A stretch of 64,000 nt of DNA from Micromonospora sp. NBC_01699 (GTDB taxonomy: Bacteria; Actinomycetota; Actinomycetes; Mycobacteriales; Micromonosporaceae). Where the stretch lies: NCBI RefSeq assembly GCF_036250065.1, contig NZ_CP109199.1:2294001-2358000 (forward strand). The letters are read 5' to 3'. Below the pieces are notes generated by a model. It saw only the letters and a program-made list of their open reading frames with translations. It made no database searches and had not been told where the DNA came from. A program made the position numbers and the translations under genes. This document shows, in pieces, positions 19,055 to 28,219 of the stretch; within the stretch, counting starts at the first letter, position 1; each line of letters starts with the position of its first letter.

Positions 19055-20062
19055 GTGACCCAGGAGGACAGGGAATCTCGGCGCGCCTCGGTGGGCCGCG
19101 GCGTACGGCTGGTCGCGGTGCTGCTGAGCCTCGTGGTGGCGGTGACGGCCGTCGTCACCACCGTGCTGCTCACCGGCCCACCGACCGAACAGGACCTGCT
19201 CCGCGAGGCCGGCATCATCGGCAAGCGCGAGCTGCTGATCGGGGTCAAGGACGACCAGCCGGGTATCGCCCAGTTCGACCCGAAGACCGGCATCTTCACC
19301 GGCTTCGACATTGACATCGCCTGGATGATCGCGGCCGACCTCGGGTTCCGGTCGACCGCCGTACGGTTCCTCGCCATCGAGAGCGAGGACCGGGCCAAGA
19401 TGCAGGCGCGTACGAACGACGGTCAGTTTGTCATCGTCGACCTGGTGATCGCCTCGTACAGCATCACCGAGGAGCGGGAACGGCTCAGCGGGGTCACGTT
19501 CTCCGCGCCGTACCTGGCCACCGAGCAGTCGGTGATCACCCGCCGGGACTACGGCGGGCCTGTCGACACCCTGATCGACCTGCGCGGCCGAAAGGTGTGC
19601 AGCCTCTCCACCGCCACCTCCGAGTCACCGGCGTCGAAGGCCGGCGTCGAACTGGTCAGCAAGAAACGGATCAGCGAGTGTGTGGACGCGCTGCTCGCCG
19701 GTGAGGTGGAGGCGGTCACCACCGACGCCGCGATCCTGGCCGGCTTCGTGGCCCGGTATCCGGGGCAGTTGTCGCACCACGACATCGGCCTCGACCCGTC
19801 GGAGATGTACGGCGTCAACACCGGTGCCAACGAGGCCCTGCGTGACCTGGTCAACCTTTCGCTGTACGAGTCGCTGACCGACCCGCGCGACCGCCGGTGG
19901 GAGGACGCGTTCGACCGGCACCTGCGCCCGGAGCAGCCGGTGAACCTGCCCCAGCCGGTCGCCATCGCGCAGCAGCCGGACGTGGAAGAGGTGGAGGTAC
20001 GGCGGTGGCCCTGGGAGACGGCGGCGATCCGGCCGCGGACGGCGGTGGCGACCGTACGGTAA
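19055..20062 (+). CDS. membrane-anchored amino-acid-binding protein (GluB/SBP_bac_3 type)
   Basis: 335 residues from a GTG behind GGGGGAAA; an ATG at 19016 would extend it by 13 residues. A short basic N-terminus precedes an uncleaved-looking membrane helix ([21 protein letters not shown]) with no lipobox Cys. The rest is a class II/family 3 solute-binding domain: [73 protein letters not shown] and the C-terminal [13 protein letters not shown]. This matches glutamate-binding GluB relatives. No ABC permease or ATPase gene follows. Instead it overlaps by 58 bases a gene for a polytopic membrane protein, so it may be a sensor or receptor rather than a transporter subunit. Confidence 0.78.
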   Translation: MTQEDRESRRASVGRGVRLVAVLLSLVVAVTAVVTTVLLTGPPTEQDLLREAGIIGKRELLIGVKDDQPGIAQFDPKTGIFTGFDIDIAWMIAADLGFRSTAVRFLAIESEDRAKMQARTNDGQFVIVDLVIASYSITEERERLSGVTFSAPYLATEQSVITRRDYGGPVDTLIDLRGRKVCSLSTATSESPASKAGVELVSKKRISECVDALLAGEVEAVTTDAAILAGFVARYPGQLSHHDIGLDPSEMYGVNTGANEALRDLVNLSLYESLTDPRDRRWEDAFDRHLRPEQPVNLPQPVAIAQQPDVEEVEVRRWPWETAAIRPRTAVATVR

Positions 20063-21108
20063 GCGCGCGCCAGGCCCAGCACTGGCTGCTCACCCTGGTC
20101 CCGACGTTCCCGCTGCTACTGCTGGTGCTGCGACTGTGGCACCTGAGTCGGCAGGACCTGTCCACGATGCTGGTGCTGGTGCAGTACGTCAGCCCGCTCG
20201 GTCTGCTCAGCTCCCTGCTGATCACCCTGGTCTGGGTGCTGCCGCTGGTCGTGTTGGTGGTGGCGGCGCTGGGCACCCTGTACTGGGTCAGCGCGGCGGA
20301 CCGGTTCGACCCCGAACGTTCGCTGCTGGCCCGCGCCACCGCCCGGCTGCCCGGCTGGGTGATCATGGTGGCGGTGCTGCTGGCCCTGCTCACCTGGCAG
20401 TTCCGGTTCCTGCCCAGCCTGCTCATGCTGGCCCTGGCCATCCTCGGCCTGCGCACCCGGCAACGGCACCCCGACGACCGTCTCCGCCGGCACCTGTTCT
20501 GCCTGGTCCTGCCGCTGGTCGCGACGCTGCTCGCCGGGGCGTGGCTGGCGCCGGCGGTGATCGCGGCGGTACGGGCCGACGAGCCGGTGACGGTGCTGCT
20601 GCTGGCCCTGCCGCCGGTGCTGGTCGTCTTCCTGACCGGCCCGGTCCCGCGCCCGGTCGCACCGGTGCTCACCCGGTGGGTGCTGGTCGCGGCGGCGCTC
20701 ACCGCGCCGTTCCTGCTCGGTGCGATCTTCCTGCGGGCGCCGATCCTGCCGACCGTGGCGGTCGAGATCGTCTCGGTGCCGCAGGGGCGGGAGCCCGACC
20801 TGTCGACCGCCGGCCTGCCGTCCGGGGCGGTGGAGGTGTTGATCGGGCGGGTGATCAGCGTGGACGACCGGATGACCACGCTGCTCGACGAGCAGGGTTC
20901 GGTCCGTTTCGTACGCAACGACCGGGTGTGGTCGCAGACGCTCTGTCCCGAACTCGAACGGGTGCCCTACAGCACCGTACGGGTGCGCGGCTGGCAGGTG
21001 GAGGAGACGGCGCTGGAGTGGGCGATCCCGCGCCGGACACCCGGTGACCCCGACCCGCGCTGCTCCGGCCGGCCGGTGAGCAGCCCGCCGACGCAGCGCA
21101 CGGGGTGA
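20005..21108 (+). CDS. polytopic membrane protein, unknown function
   Basis: 367 residues from a GTG with GGAGG about seven bases upstream, inside the end of the binding-protein gene. About seven to eight membrane helices are visible (for example LTLVPTFPLLLLVLRLW, LITLVWVLPLVVLVVAALG, WVIMVAVLLALLTW, FLLGAIFLRAPILP). They are followed by an external or cytoplasmic C-terminal domain of about 110 residues (EIVSVPQGREPDLSTAGLP to the end) with one Cys pair. I recognise no transporter signature. The overlap with the solute-binding protein suggests the two work together. Confidence 0.6.
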   Translation: MALGDGGDPAADGGGDRTVSARQAQHWLLTLVPTFPLLLLVLRLWHLSRQDLSTMLVLVQYVSPLGLLSSLLITLVWVLPLVVLVVAALGTLYWVSAADRFDPERSLLARATARLPGWVIMVAVLLALLTWQFRFLPSLLMLALAILGLRTRQRHPDDRLRRHLFCLVLPLVATLLAGAWLAPAVIAAVRADEPVTVLLLALPPVLVVFLTGPVPRPVAPVLTRWVLVAAALTAPFLLGAIFLRAPILPTVAVEIVSVPQGREPDLSTAGLPSGAVEVLIGRVISVDDRMTTLLDEQGSVRFVRNDRVWSQTLCPELERVPYSTVRVRGWQVEETALEWAIPRRTPGDPDPRCSGRPVSSPPTQRTG

Positions 21109-21188
21109 CGGTATGACTACCTAAAGTAAATTCACGGCTTTTGTGGGCCGGCTCCGGTGATCTACTAGAGACATTGTGGCCCCACTCC

Positions 21189-21205
21189 TGGCAGGCTGCC
21201 TGCCA
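21189..21205 (+). promoter_or_regulatory. palindrome overlapping the PP2C start codon
   Basis: TGGCAGGC and GCCTGCCA flank a single T and end on the A of the ATG at 21205. The element occupies the position of the ribosome binding site. In RNA it could fold over the start region, and in DNA it could be an operator. No other ribosome site is visible for the gene. Confidence 0.3.
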
Positions 21206-21939
21206 TGACCCTCAAGCTGCGCGCCGCCGCGGTGACCGATCGTGGCCTGATCCGGAGCGGCAACCAGGACTCCGTGCACACCGGCGCCTGGCTCCTCGCC
21301 GTCGCCGACGGCATGGGTGGCATGGCCGCCGGTGACCTGGCCAGCCGGATCGCCATCGAGACGATCGCCCCGGTGGACCGGCCGACCCCGGACGACGACC
21401 TGGTGGCGGCGCTACAGGAGGCGCTCGGCGAGGCCAGCGTCCGGATCCGTGCCGCGGTCGAGGCGGAACCGACCCGGCAGGGCATGGGCACCACGCTCAC
21501 CGCCCTGCTCTTCTCCGCCGCCGGCACCAGCCTCGCCCTGGCCCACATCGGCGACTCGCGCGCGTACCTGCTGCGCGACGACGATTTCACCCAGGTCACC
21601 CGGGACGACACCTTCGTGCAGTTGCTGGTCGACCAGGGCGTGATCGACGCCGAGCAGGCGCGCAGCCACCCGCGCCGGGCGGTGGTCACCCAGGCGTTGC
21701 AGGGCGAACCGGCGAACCCGGCGTACTCCACCCAGCCGCCGCGGGCGGGGGACCGGTGGCTGCTCTGCTCCGACGGGCTGTCCAACGTGGTCCGGGCCGA
21801 ATCGCTCGCCGAGGCGCTGCGGGCGTACCCGGATCGGGACGCCTGCGCCCACCGGCTGGTCGACCTGGCGTTGCGGGCCGGCGGGCCGGACAACATCACC
21901 GTGGTGGTCGCCGACGTCGCCGACGACCCGGACGAGTGA
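21205..21939 (+). CDS. PP2C-family serine/threonine protein phosphatase
   Basis: 244 residues, the size of a free-standing bacterial PPM/PP2C catalytic domain. All metal-site motifs are present: SGNQDSVHTG, VADGMGGMAAGDLAS, LAHIGDSRAYLLR, LLCSDGLSNVV and GGPDNITVVV. The Asp residues in these motifs bind two Mn2+/Mg2+ ions that activate water for phosphoester hydrolysis. It acts in the cytoplasm, typically opposing Hanks-type Ser/Thr kinases. No kinase gene lies nearby and no membrane or sensor domain is attached. It stands between a membrane-protein gene and a convergent helicase gene. Confidence 0.9.
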   Translation: MTLKLRAAAVTDRGLIRSGNQDSVHTGAWLLAVADGMGGMAAGDLASRIAIETIAPVDRPTPDDDLVAALQEALGEASVRIRAAVEAEPTRQGMGTTLTALLFSAAGTSLALAHIGDSRAYLLRDDDFTQVTRDDTFVQLLVDQGVIDAEQARSHPRRAVVTQALQGEPANPAYSTQPPRAGDRWLLCSDGLSNVVRAESLAEALRAYPDRDACAHRLVDLALRAGGPDNITVVVADVADDPDE

Positions 21940-21981
21940 GCCGGCCCGCTCTGGGCACCGCCGCCAGCGTCACCGCCGGCG

Positions 21982-24585
21982 TCACTGTTTGGGCGGCTTG
22001 ACCCGTCCGCTCGGCTTGGCCCGGCTCGGGTCGTCCGGCCACGGGTGGCGCGGGTAGCGGCCACGCAACTCGCTGCGTACCCGCGGATAGCCGGTCTGCC
22101 AGAACGAGGCCAGATCGCTGGTGACGGCGACCGGACGACCGGCCGGGGAGAGCATGCTCAGCCGTACCGGCACCCGCCCGTCGGCGAGCCGGGGCACGTC
22201 GGCCCAGCCGAAGGTCTCCTGCAACTTCACCGCCAGCACGGGCGAGGTCGGGTCCGTGTAGTCCACCCTGATCCGTGAACCGCTCGGCACGGTCAACCGC
22301 TCCGGGGCCAGCTCGTCCAGCCGGGCCGCCTGCGCGCGCGGAACCAGCCGGCGCAACGCCGAGGCGACGTTGATCCGGCGCAGGTCGGCCCGCCGCCGCG
22401 CGCCGGCCAACTCCGGGGCGAGCCACTGCGGCATCGCGGCCAGCAGCGACTCGTCGTCCACCGTCGGCCACGACTCGCCGAAGGCAACCCGGCAGAAGGC
22501 CAGCCGCAGCCGGGTCGACTCCGCGTCGGGCGTCCAGTCCAGCAGGGCGAGCCCGACCTTGCGTACGCCTTCGAGCAGGGCGGCGGTCAGCTCCGTCTGG
22601 TCCGGCTTCAGTGGGCGCTCGGACAGCACCAGCGCACCGAGCCGTCGTACGTCCCGGGCCTGGACGTCGTTGCCGGCCCAGACCACCTCGCGCTCCTCGA
22701 CGAGCAGCGGGCCACCGGCCTCGCGGGCGGTCGCCTCGTCGATCACGGCGGCCAGCCGGATCTGCGCGCCCCGCCGGCCCGGCGCGCGGTCCGCGACCGC
22801 GATCGCCAACCAAGCCGACCCGGTCAGGCCCGAGCCGGCCGCCAGGTCCGCGGCGGTTCCGCTGGCCATCAGGTACGTCGTCGCGCCCGCCTTGCGCGCC
22901 CGCGCCAGCCGTTCCGGGTACGCGAGCCCGACCAGCAACCCGGCGGCCAGATCATCCGGCAGCCGCCGCCCACCGGAGCCGCCGTCCCCGTTTGCCGACC
23001 GGTTCCCGGCGGCGGTGCTGTCCCCGGTCGGGATGGCGGCGGAAAGTTGTTGGGAGTCGGCGGAGCCGCGCAGCCGGCTCACCTCGGCCCGCCAGCGGGC
23101 GGTGGCGGCCTGGTCGGTGCCGGCGCGCAACCGTCGCCAGACCACCGCCAGATCGTCGTCCCGACCGGCCACCGAGTCCTCGGAGAGCAGCGCCACCACC
23201 TCGGCGGCCCGCTGCGCGCCGAGGGTGTCGGTGCCGTCCAGCAGGGCGCGGGCCAGGCGCGGATGGGCACCCACCGCGGCGATCGCCCGGCCCCGCGTGG
23301 TCACCCGGCCCTCGCCCCCGACGGCGCCCAGCGCTTCGAGGGTGGTCCGGGCGACCTGCATGGCCGCCACCGGTGGCGGGTCGGGCAGCGCCAGGCCGGT
23401 CCCGTCGGGCCGACCCCAGCAGGCCAGTTGCAGCGCGAACGCGGTCAGGTCGGCGGTGGCGATCTCCGGCTCCGGCTGGGCCGGCAACCGGTCGTGGATC
23501 GCCTCCGACCAGCACCGGTAGACCCGTCCGGGGCCCTCACGGCCGGCCCGACCGGCCCGCTGGGTGGCCGCCGACCTCGACACCGCCACGGTGACCAGGG
23601 CACCCAGTCCACGGGCCAGGTCGGTACGCGCCACCCGGCTCAGCCCGGCGTCGACGACCACCCGTACGCCGGGCACGGTCAGGCTGGTCTCCGCCACCGT
23701 GGTGGCCAGCACCACCCGGCGCCGGGTGCCGGGGCGCAACGCCGCGTCCTGGTCCCGCCCCGACTGCCGGCCGTGCAGCGGCAGCACGTCGACCTCGCCC
23801 CGTACGCCGGAGAGCCGGCTGGTGACCCCGGCGATCTCGCCCGCGCCGGGCAGGAAGACCAGCAGGTCGCCGTCGGCCTCGTGCAGGGCCCGGCGAACCG
23901 TGGCCGCCACGTGGTCGAGCATTTTCGGGTCCACCCGCAGCCCGTGCGGCGGATCGACCGGGCGCAGCGGTGGCGCCCACACCACCTCCACCGGGTACAG
24001 CGCCGCCGGGGTCTCGATCACCGGTACCGGGGCCGGCGGTGCGTCCCCGCCCGACGTACCGCCGCTGCCGAGTACGCCGGCCAGCCGCTCCGCGTCGGCG
24101 GTCGCCGACATCGCCAGCAGCCGCAGTTCGGGGCGGAGCGCGGCGCGTACCTCGACGGCGAAGGCGAGCGCGAGATCGGAGTCGAGGTGCCGCTCGTGCG
24201 CCTCGTCGAGCAGCACCGCGCCGACGCCGGCCAACTCGGGGTCGTGCTGGAGGCGTTGCACCAGCAGCCCGGTGGTGACCACCTCGATCCGGGTGCCCGC
24301 GCCGACCCGCCGCTCACCGCGTACGGCGTAGCCGACCGTCCCGCCGACCTGCTCGCCGAGCAGCGCCGACATCCGGCGGGCCGCCGCTCGGGCGGCGATC
24401 CGGCGCGGCTGGGCGACCACTATCCGGCCCTGCACCTCGTCGAGCAGCGCCAGCGGTACCAGCGTGGTCTTGCCGGTGCCTGGCGGCGCGACCAGCACCG
24501 CCGCGCCGCCGGCCCGGAGCGCTTCGAGCAACTCCGGCAGGACATGGCGGACGGGCAGGTCTTCGGTGATCGTCTCGGGTAGCAC
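21982..24585 (-). CDS. hrpB: ATP-dependent helicase HrpB
   Basis: 867 residues, DEAH-box superfamily 2. Visible motifs: Walker A APPGTGKTTLVPLALL (about residue 35), LLDEAHERHLDSDL (motif II), MSATADAERLAGVL (motif III), TTVAETSLTVPGVRVVVDAGL and QRAGRAGREGPGRVYRC (motif VI). HA2-like and HrpB C-terminal domains follow, ending FWQTGYPRVRSELRGRYPRHPWPDDP. This C-terminal signature is specific to HrpB. It is an RNA-helicase-like protein whose cellular substrate is not settled. The GTG start at 24585 is preceded by GAGACT at six bases, resembling the leaderless arrangement. It converges with the PP2C gene. Confidence 0.9.
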   Translation of the reverse strand: MLPETITEDLPVRHVLPELLEALRAGGAAVLVAPPGTGKTTLVPLALLDEVQGRIVVAQPRRIAARAAARRMSALLGEQVGGTVGYAVRGERRVGAGTRIEVVTTGLLVQRLQHDPELAGVGAVLLDEAHERHLDSDLALAFAVEVRAALRPELRLLAMSATADAERLAGVLGSGGTSGGDAPPAPVPVIETPAALYPVEVVWAPPLRPVDPPHGLRVDPKMLDHVAATVRRALHEADGDLLVFLPGAGEIAGVTSRLSGVRGEVDVLPLHGRQSGRDQDAALRPGTRRRVVLATTVAETSLTVPGVRVVVDAGLSRVARTDLARGLGALVTVAVSRSAATQRAGRAGREGPGRVYRCWSEAIHDRLPAQPEPEIATADLTAFALQLACWGRPDGTGLALPDPPPVAAMQVARTTLEALGAVGGEGRVTTRGRAIAAVGAHPRLARALLDGTDTLGAQRAAEVVALLSEDSVAGRDDDLAVVWRRLRAGTDQAATARWRAEVSRLRGSADSQQLSAAIPTGDSTAAGNRSANGDGGSGGRRLPDDLAAGLLVGLAYPERLARARKAGATTYLMASGTAADLAAGSGLTGSAWLAIAVADRAPGRRGAQIRLAAVIDEATAREAGGPLLVEEREVVWAGNDVQARDVRRLGALVLSERPLKPDQTELTAALLEGVRKVGLALLDWTPDAESTRLRLAFCRVAFGESWPTVDDESLLAAMPQWLAPELAGARRRADLRRINVASALRRLVPRAQAARLDELAPERLTVPSGSRIRVDYTDPTSPVLAVKLQETFGWADVPRLADGRVPVRLSMLSPAGRPVAVTSDLASFWQTGYPRVRSELRGRYPRHPWPDDPSRAKPSGRVKPPKQ

Positions 24586-24673
24586 CGGGCCAGTCTCGCA
24601 CCGGTGCCGCTGCCGACGTGGGCTCGGCGGGTCGGTCGACGGCGTGGAGCGGTCGGCCGGTGGTGCGGGGCGC

Positions 24674-24883
24674 TCAGTCGGTGGTGCGCAACGAGCCGTC
24701 GCCGGCACCGCCGACGAAGGCCGCCCATCCCGCCGGCCCGAACAGCAGTACGGGTCCCGGACGGTCCTTGCTGTCCCGGACCGCCACCGCGCCGTCGAGG
24801 ACGGCCACCTCGACACAGTTGCCGTTGCCACTACTGCGGCGGCTCGTACGCCACCGCGCCCGGGTCAGGTCGATCCCCGTCAT
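24674..24883 (-). CDS. DUF397 protein
   Basis: 69 residues, all one DUF397 domain: ARWRTSRRSSGNGNCVEVAVLDGAVAVRDSKDRPGP, then LLFGPAGWAAFV. DUF397 proteins are small partners of HTH/DUF5753 regulators in actinomycetes (WhiJ/AbaA-type loci linked to development and antibiotic control). The HTH gene ends 39 bases upstream on the same strand, so the two form one operon. The ATG start follows AGAGGTACCC-like sequence. Confidence 0.88.
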   Translation of the reverse strand: MTGIDLTRARWRTSRRSSGNGNCVEVAVLDGAVAVRDSKDRPGPVLLFGPAGWAAFVGGAGDGSLRTTD

Positions 24884-24922
24884 GGGTACCTCTTGTCTTC
24901 TGCCGATGAGCCACCGGAGTGA

Positions 24923-25765
24923 TCACAGATAGTTAAGAGAAGCCTCCCGAATTCGGGTCATCGACTCCGCCGGAGTCAGCGCCATCCGGCACAGCTTCTC
25001 GTGCAGCAGGGTATACCCGAGCACCTGATCGGCTTCCTCCAGAGCCAGCCCCATCGTGAGGTTTTCCAGGTAAACCACGGACGCGTCGGCAGCCTCGGCG
25101 AAGCTGAGGATGACGTACGGCGTGGTCATCGCCGGGTGGCCGCCGGCCGTGAAGGGAAGTACCTGAATTGTAACGTTGGGTAACCCTGCGGCCTGGATCA
25201 TGTGGTCCAGCTGGCGGGCCATCACGGTCGCCCCGCCGACCGCCCGGAGGAGGACCGCCTCGTTCAGGACGACGGACAACCGCACCGACGGCTCGCGGTG
25301 CAGCACTGCCTGGCGTTGCAGCCGGGCGGCGACCTTCCGTTCGACGCCACTGTCGCCCGCGGTCAGTAGGTAGATCGCCCGCGCGTATTCCTCCGTCTGT
25401 AAGAGTCCGGGCACCGATTCGGCCTCGTACGTCCGCAGAGCGGCGGCCTCGGCCTCCAGCCCGACATAAAATTCGAACCAGTCGGGCAGTACGTCGCTGT
25501 AGTTCTGCCACCAGCCACGTTCCTGCGCCCCACGGGCGATCTCGATCAGTGCTTCGGCGTCCGCCCCGGTCACCTGGTAGAGCGCCAGTGCGGCGCGTAC
25601 ATCGCGGGGTTTGATGCCGATCTGCGCGTTCTCGATCCGGGACAGGTTGCTCTTGGACATGTCCAGTTGGCGGGCGGCCTGGTCGAGCGTCATCCCGCCA
25701 CGCTCGCGGAGCTGGCGGAGTTCACGGGCTATCCGGCGGCGGCGGACGGTTGGGCTGGCTGTCAC
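24923..25765 (-). CDS. HTH (XRE) regulator with DUF5753 domain
   Basis: 280 residues from a GTG; an upstream extension to 26002 crosses the divergent promoter region and is unlikely. An N-terminal XRE-type helix-turn-helix (LRQLRERGGMTLDQAARQLD, MSKSNLSRIENAQIGI, residues about 12-65) precedes DUF5753, recognisable by QERGWWQNYSDVLPDWFEFY, EAAALRTYEAESVPGLLQTE and TIQVLPFTAGGHPAMT. It is a WhiJ/Scr1-type regulator, encoded with its DUF397 partner immediately downstream. It is divergent from the GPP34 gene across 171 bases. Confidence 0.88.
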   Translation of the reverse strand: MTASPTVRRRRIARELRQLRERGGMTLDQAARQLDMSKSNLSRIENAQIGIKPRDVRAALALYQVTGADAEALIEIARGAQERGWWQNYSDVLPDWFEFYVGLEAEAAALRTYEAESVPGLLQTEEYARAIYLLTAGDSGVERKVAARLQRQAVLHREPSVRLSVVLNEAVLLRAVGGATVMARQLDHMIQAAGLPNVTIQVLPFTAGGHPAMTTPYVILSFAEAADASVVYLENLTMGLALEEADQVLGYTLLHEKLCRMALTPAESMTRIREASLNYL

Positions 25766-25936
25766 GGCGCCGAGTTTCGCACGGCGGTGCCGGCCGGCCC
25801 GACCACGGTCTTGAAACGACTTGAATCCGGGAGTTGCATTGCATCCGCCCGCCGGTGCATCCTTTTCCCGGCGTCGATCAACGGTTATCCAATTCCGATG
25901 TGGACAGTCCACACTCGTCGGACGAAGGGGAGAGTC

Positions 25937-26563
25937 GTGCTTCTCGCGGACGAGTTCTTCCTGATCGCCCATGACGACGCCAAGGGCAAACCCCGGCTGC
26001 ACCAGTCCGCGACCGGACTGGGGCTCGCGGCCGGACTGCTCGGAGAACTACTCCTGTCCCGGCGGATCGTCATCGCCTCGGGCTCGATCACCATCGTCGA
26101 CCGGCGACCACCGGACGACGCCCTGGCCCACACCGTGCTCGACCAGCTGGTGGGGGAGCCGGAGCACCGGTTGGTGCGTACCTGGTTGGGATTTTTGGGT
26201 AGCAGCGCGGCCGAGTCGGTCGGCGAGCGCCTCGCCCGCGCCGGCATGGTCCGGCGGGTGGAGACCCGGCGGCTGCTGCGTACGACGATCGTCTACCAGC
26301 CCGCCGACATGAACGCCGCCGCCTGGCCGGTGACCCGGCTGCGGGCGTCGCTCAGCCGGAGCGAACCGCTGCCGGTGGCGGACGTACTGCTGCTCGCCCT
26401 GCTCGCCGCGACCAACCTGCTGCGCGAGGTGCTGTGGGGCACCGAACCCGGTGTGCAGCACCGGCTCAACCAGCTGATCGACGGGCTGCCGCCGCCCCTG
26501 GCCGAACTGGCCCGGCACACCGAGGCGGCTGTGGGGGCCGCCGTGCTGTCCGGTCGCCCCTGA
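25937..26563 (+). CDS. GPP34 (GOLPH3-like) family protein
   Basis: 208 residues from a GTG behind AAGGGGAGAG. It begins LLADEFFLIAHDDAKGKPRLH, the canonical opening of the GPP34 family, and continues helical throughout (GLGLAAGLLGELLLSRRI, VADVLLLALLAATNLL). The eukaryotic homologue binds phosphatidylinositol-4-phosphate at the Golgi. Actinomycetes carry many copies of unknown role, presumably binding lipids at the inner membrane face. The 126 bases after it are a run of GACCGG-type direct repeats with no gene. Confidence 0.88.
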   Translation: MLLADEFFLIAHDDAKGKPRLHQSATGLGLAAGLLGELLLSRRIVIASGSITIVDRRPPDDALAHTVLDQLVGEPEHRLVRTWLGFLGSSAAESVGERLARAGMVRRVETRRLLRTTIVYQPADMNAAAWPVTRLRASLSRSEPLPVADVLLLALLAATNLLREVLWGTEPGVQHRLNQLIDGLPPPLAELARHTEAAVGAAVLSGRP

Positions 26564-26689
26564 CCGGTCGCCCCGACCGGCCACCTCCGACCGGCGGGAC
26601 CGACCGGCGGGGGTCGACCGGTCGCCCCTGACCGACCGGGCAATCCCGGTCCGGCCACTGCCTCCCTCCTCACCCCCGGAGCAGATTCG

Positions 26690-28219
26690 ATGGCCCCTCC
26701 CTCGTCCCCCTCCCGACCGAGCAACGTCTCCTCCGCGCTGGCCAGCGGCCGGCTCGGCATTCCTTCGGTGGTCTTCTTCGTGCTGTCGGCGGCCGCACCG
26801 CTGACCGTGGTGGCCGGCGTGGTCACCACCGGGTTCGCGGTGACCGGGGTGACCGGTATCCCGCTGGCCTTCCTGCTGATCGGCGCGGTGCTGGCGCTCT
26901 TCTCGGTCGGCTACGTCGCGATGGCGCGGCACACCGCCAACGCCGGGGCGTTCTACGCGTACGTCTCCCGTGGGTTGGGCCGACCGGCCGGAGTGGGCGC
27001 GGCCTGGGTGGCGCTGATCGCGTACAACGCGTTGCAGGTGGGGCTCTACGGGGCGGTCGGCGCGGCGGCGGCGCCCGTGCTTGAGCAACTGTTCGGGATC
27101 CAGGAGCCGCGCTGGTGGGTGATCGCCCTGGTCGCCTGGGCGGTGGTGGCCGGGCTGGGTGTGCTGCGGGTCGACATCAACGGCATGGTGCTGGCCGTAC
27201 TGCTGCTCACCGAGATCGCCATCATCCTCGCCTTCGACCTCGCCGACGTGCTCAGCCCGGCCGGCGGTTCGGTCAGCTTCGAGACCCTCGACCCGTCGAA
27301 CCTGTTCGTGCCCGGCGTCGGGGCGATCCTGGTGCTGGCGGCCACCGGGTTCACCGGTTTCGAGTCCGCGGTCGTGTTCAGCGAGGAGAGCAAGGACCCG
27401 AAGCGGACGGTCCCGGTCGCCACCTACCTCTCCGTCGCGATCATCGCCGGGCTGTACGCGCTCAGCGCCTGGGCGATGACGGTAGCGGCCGGGCCGGACA
27501 ACATCGTCGAGTCGTCGCGTACCGAAGGGGTCGGGCTGATCTTCGTCCTGGCCGACGGCAACCTGGGCGGGACCTTCGTCAGCATCGGGCAGGTGCTCTT
27601 CCTGACCTCGGTGCTGGCGGCGATGATCTCGTTCCACAACACCACCGCCCGGTACACCTTCGCGCTCGGCCGGGAACGGGTCCTGCCCGCGCTCTTCGGC
27701 CGCACCGCCCCCCGTACGGGCGCACCCCGGGCGGCGTCGATCGCGCAGAGCGTACTCGGGCTGATCGTCATCGCCGTCTACGCCATCGCCGGCTGGGACC
27801 CGCTGGTCCAGCTCTTCTACTGGGGCGGCACCGGCGGCGGGTTCGGGGTGCTGCTGCTGATCACGGCCACCTCGATCGCGGTCATCGCCTTCTTCGCCCG
27901 CAACCCGTCCGGGGAGAGCGGCTGGCACCGGCTGATCGCCCCCGGCCTGGCCACGGTGGCCCTGGCGGTCATCGTGTTCATCGCACTGGACAACTTCGCC
28001 ATCCTGCTCGGTGTGGCGCCCGACTCGACGCTGCGCTGGGCATTGCCGGCGGTCTACCCGGTCGCCGCGCTGCTGGGCGTGATCTGGGCATTGGTGCTGC
28101 GGGCCCGCCGCCCGGAGGTGTACGCCACCATCGGCCTCGGCCCGGAGAGCGCGACCGCCGGGTCGGTCCCGGACGGCGACGCCAACCGGCAGCCGGTCGG
28201 CTCGGCGGCCCGGCCGTGA
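26690..28219 (+). CDS. APC-superfamily amino-acid/polyamine permease
   Basis: 509 residues with about 12 membrane helices. It opens with the APC pattern LGIPSVVFFVLSAAAPLTVVAGVVTTGF, continues with NAGAFYAYVSRGLGRPAGVGAAWVALIAYN, the helix-6 region AATGFTGFESAVVFSEESKDPKRTVP, and FHNTTARYTFALGRERVLPALFGRT. It probably imports an amino acid or amine by cation symport. The hydrophilic tail is Arg/Pro-rich. Its stop overlaps the GTG of the acetyltransferase gene, so the two are coupled. The substrate cannot be read from the sequence. Confidence 0.85.
   Translation: MAPPSSPSRPSNVSSALASGRLGIPSVVFFVLSAAAPLTVVAGVVTTGFAVTGVTGIPLAFLLIGAVLALFSVGYVAMARHTANAGAFYAYVSRGLGRPAGVGAAWVALIAYNALQVGLYGAVGAAAAPVLEQLFGIQEPRWWVIALVAWAVVAGLGVLRVDINGMVLAVLLLTEIAIILAFDLADVLSPAGGSVSFETLDPSNLFVPGVGAILVLAATGFTGFESAVVFSEESKDPKRTVPVATYLSVAIIAGLYALSAWAMTVAAGPDNIVESSRTEGVGLIFVLADGNLGGTFVSIGQVLFLTSVLAAMISFHNTTARYTFALGRERVLPALFGRTAPRTGAPRAASIAQSVLGLIVIAVYAIAGWDPLVQLFYWGGTGGGFGVLLLITATSIAVIAFFARNPSGESGWHRLIAPGLATVALAVIVFIALDNFAILLGVAPDSTLRWALPAVYPVAALLGVIWALVLRARRPEVYATIGLGPESATAGSVPDGDANRQPVGSAARP

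Noticed and set aside
26564-26689. GACCGG-rich direct repeats after the GPP34 gene
   Set aside because: Short, irregular and typical of local high-GC low complexity; no hairpin or array structure worth claiming.
26690-28219. APC permease as the missing purine or allantoin transporter
   Set aside because: It belongs to the amino-acid/polyamine superfamily, is coupled to an acetyltransferase gene and is not in either purine operon.
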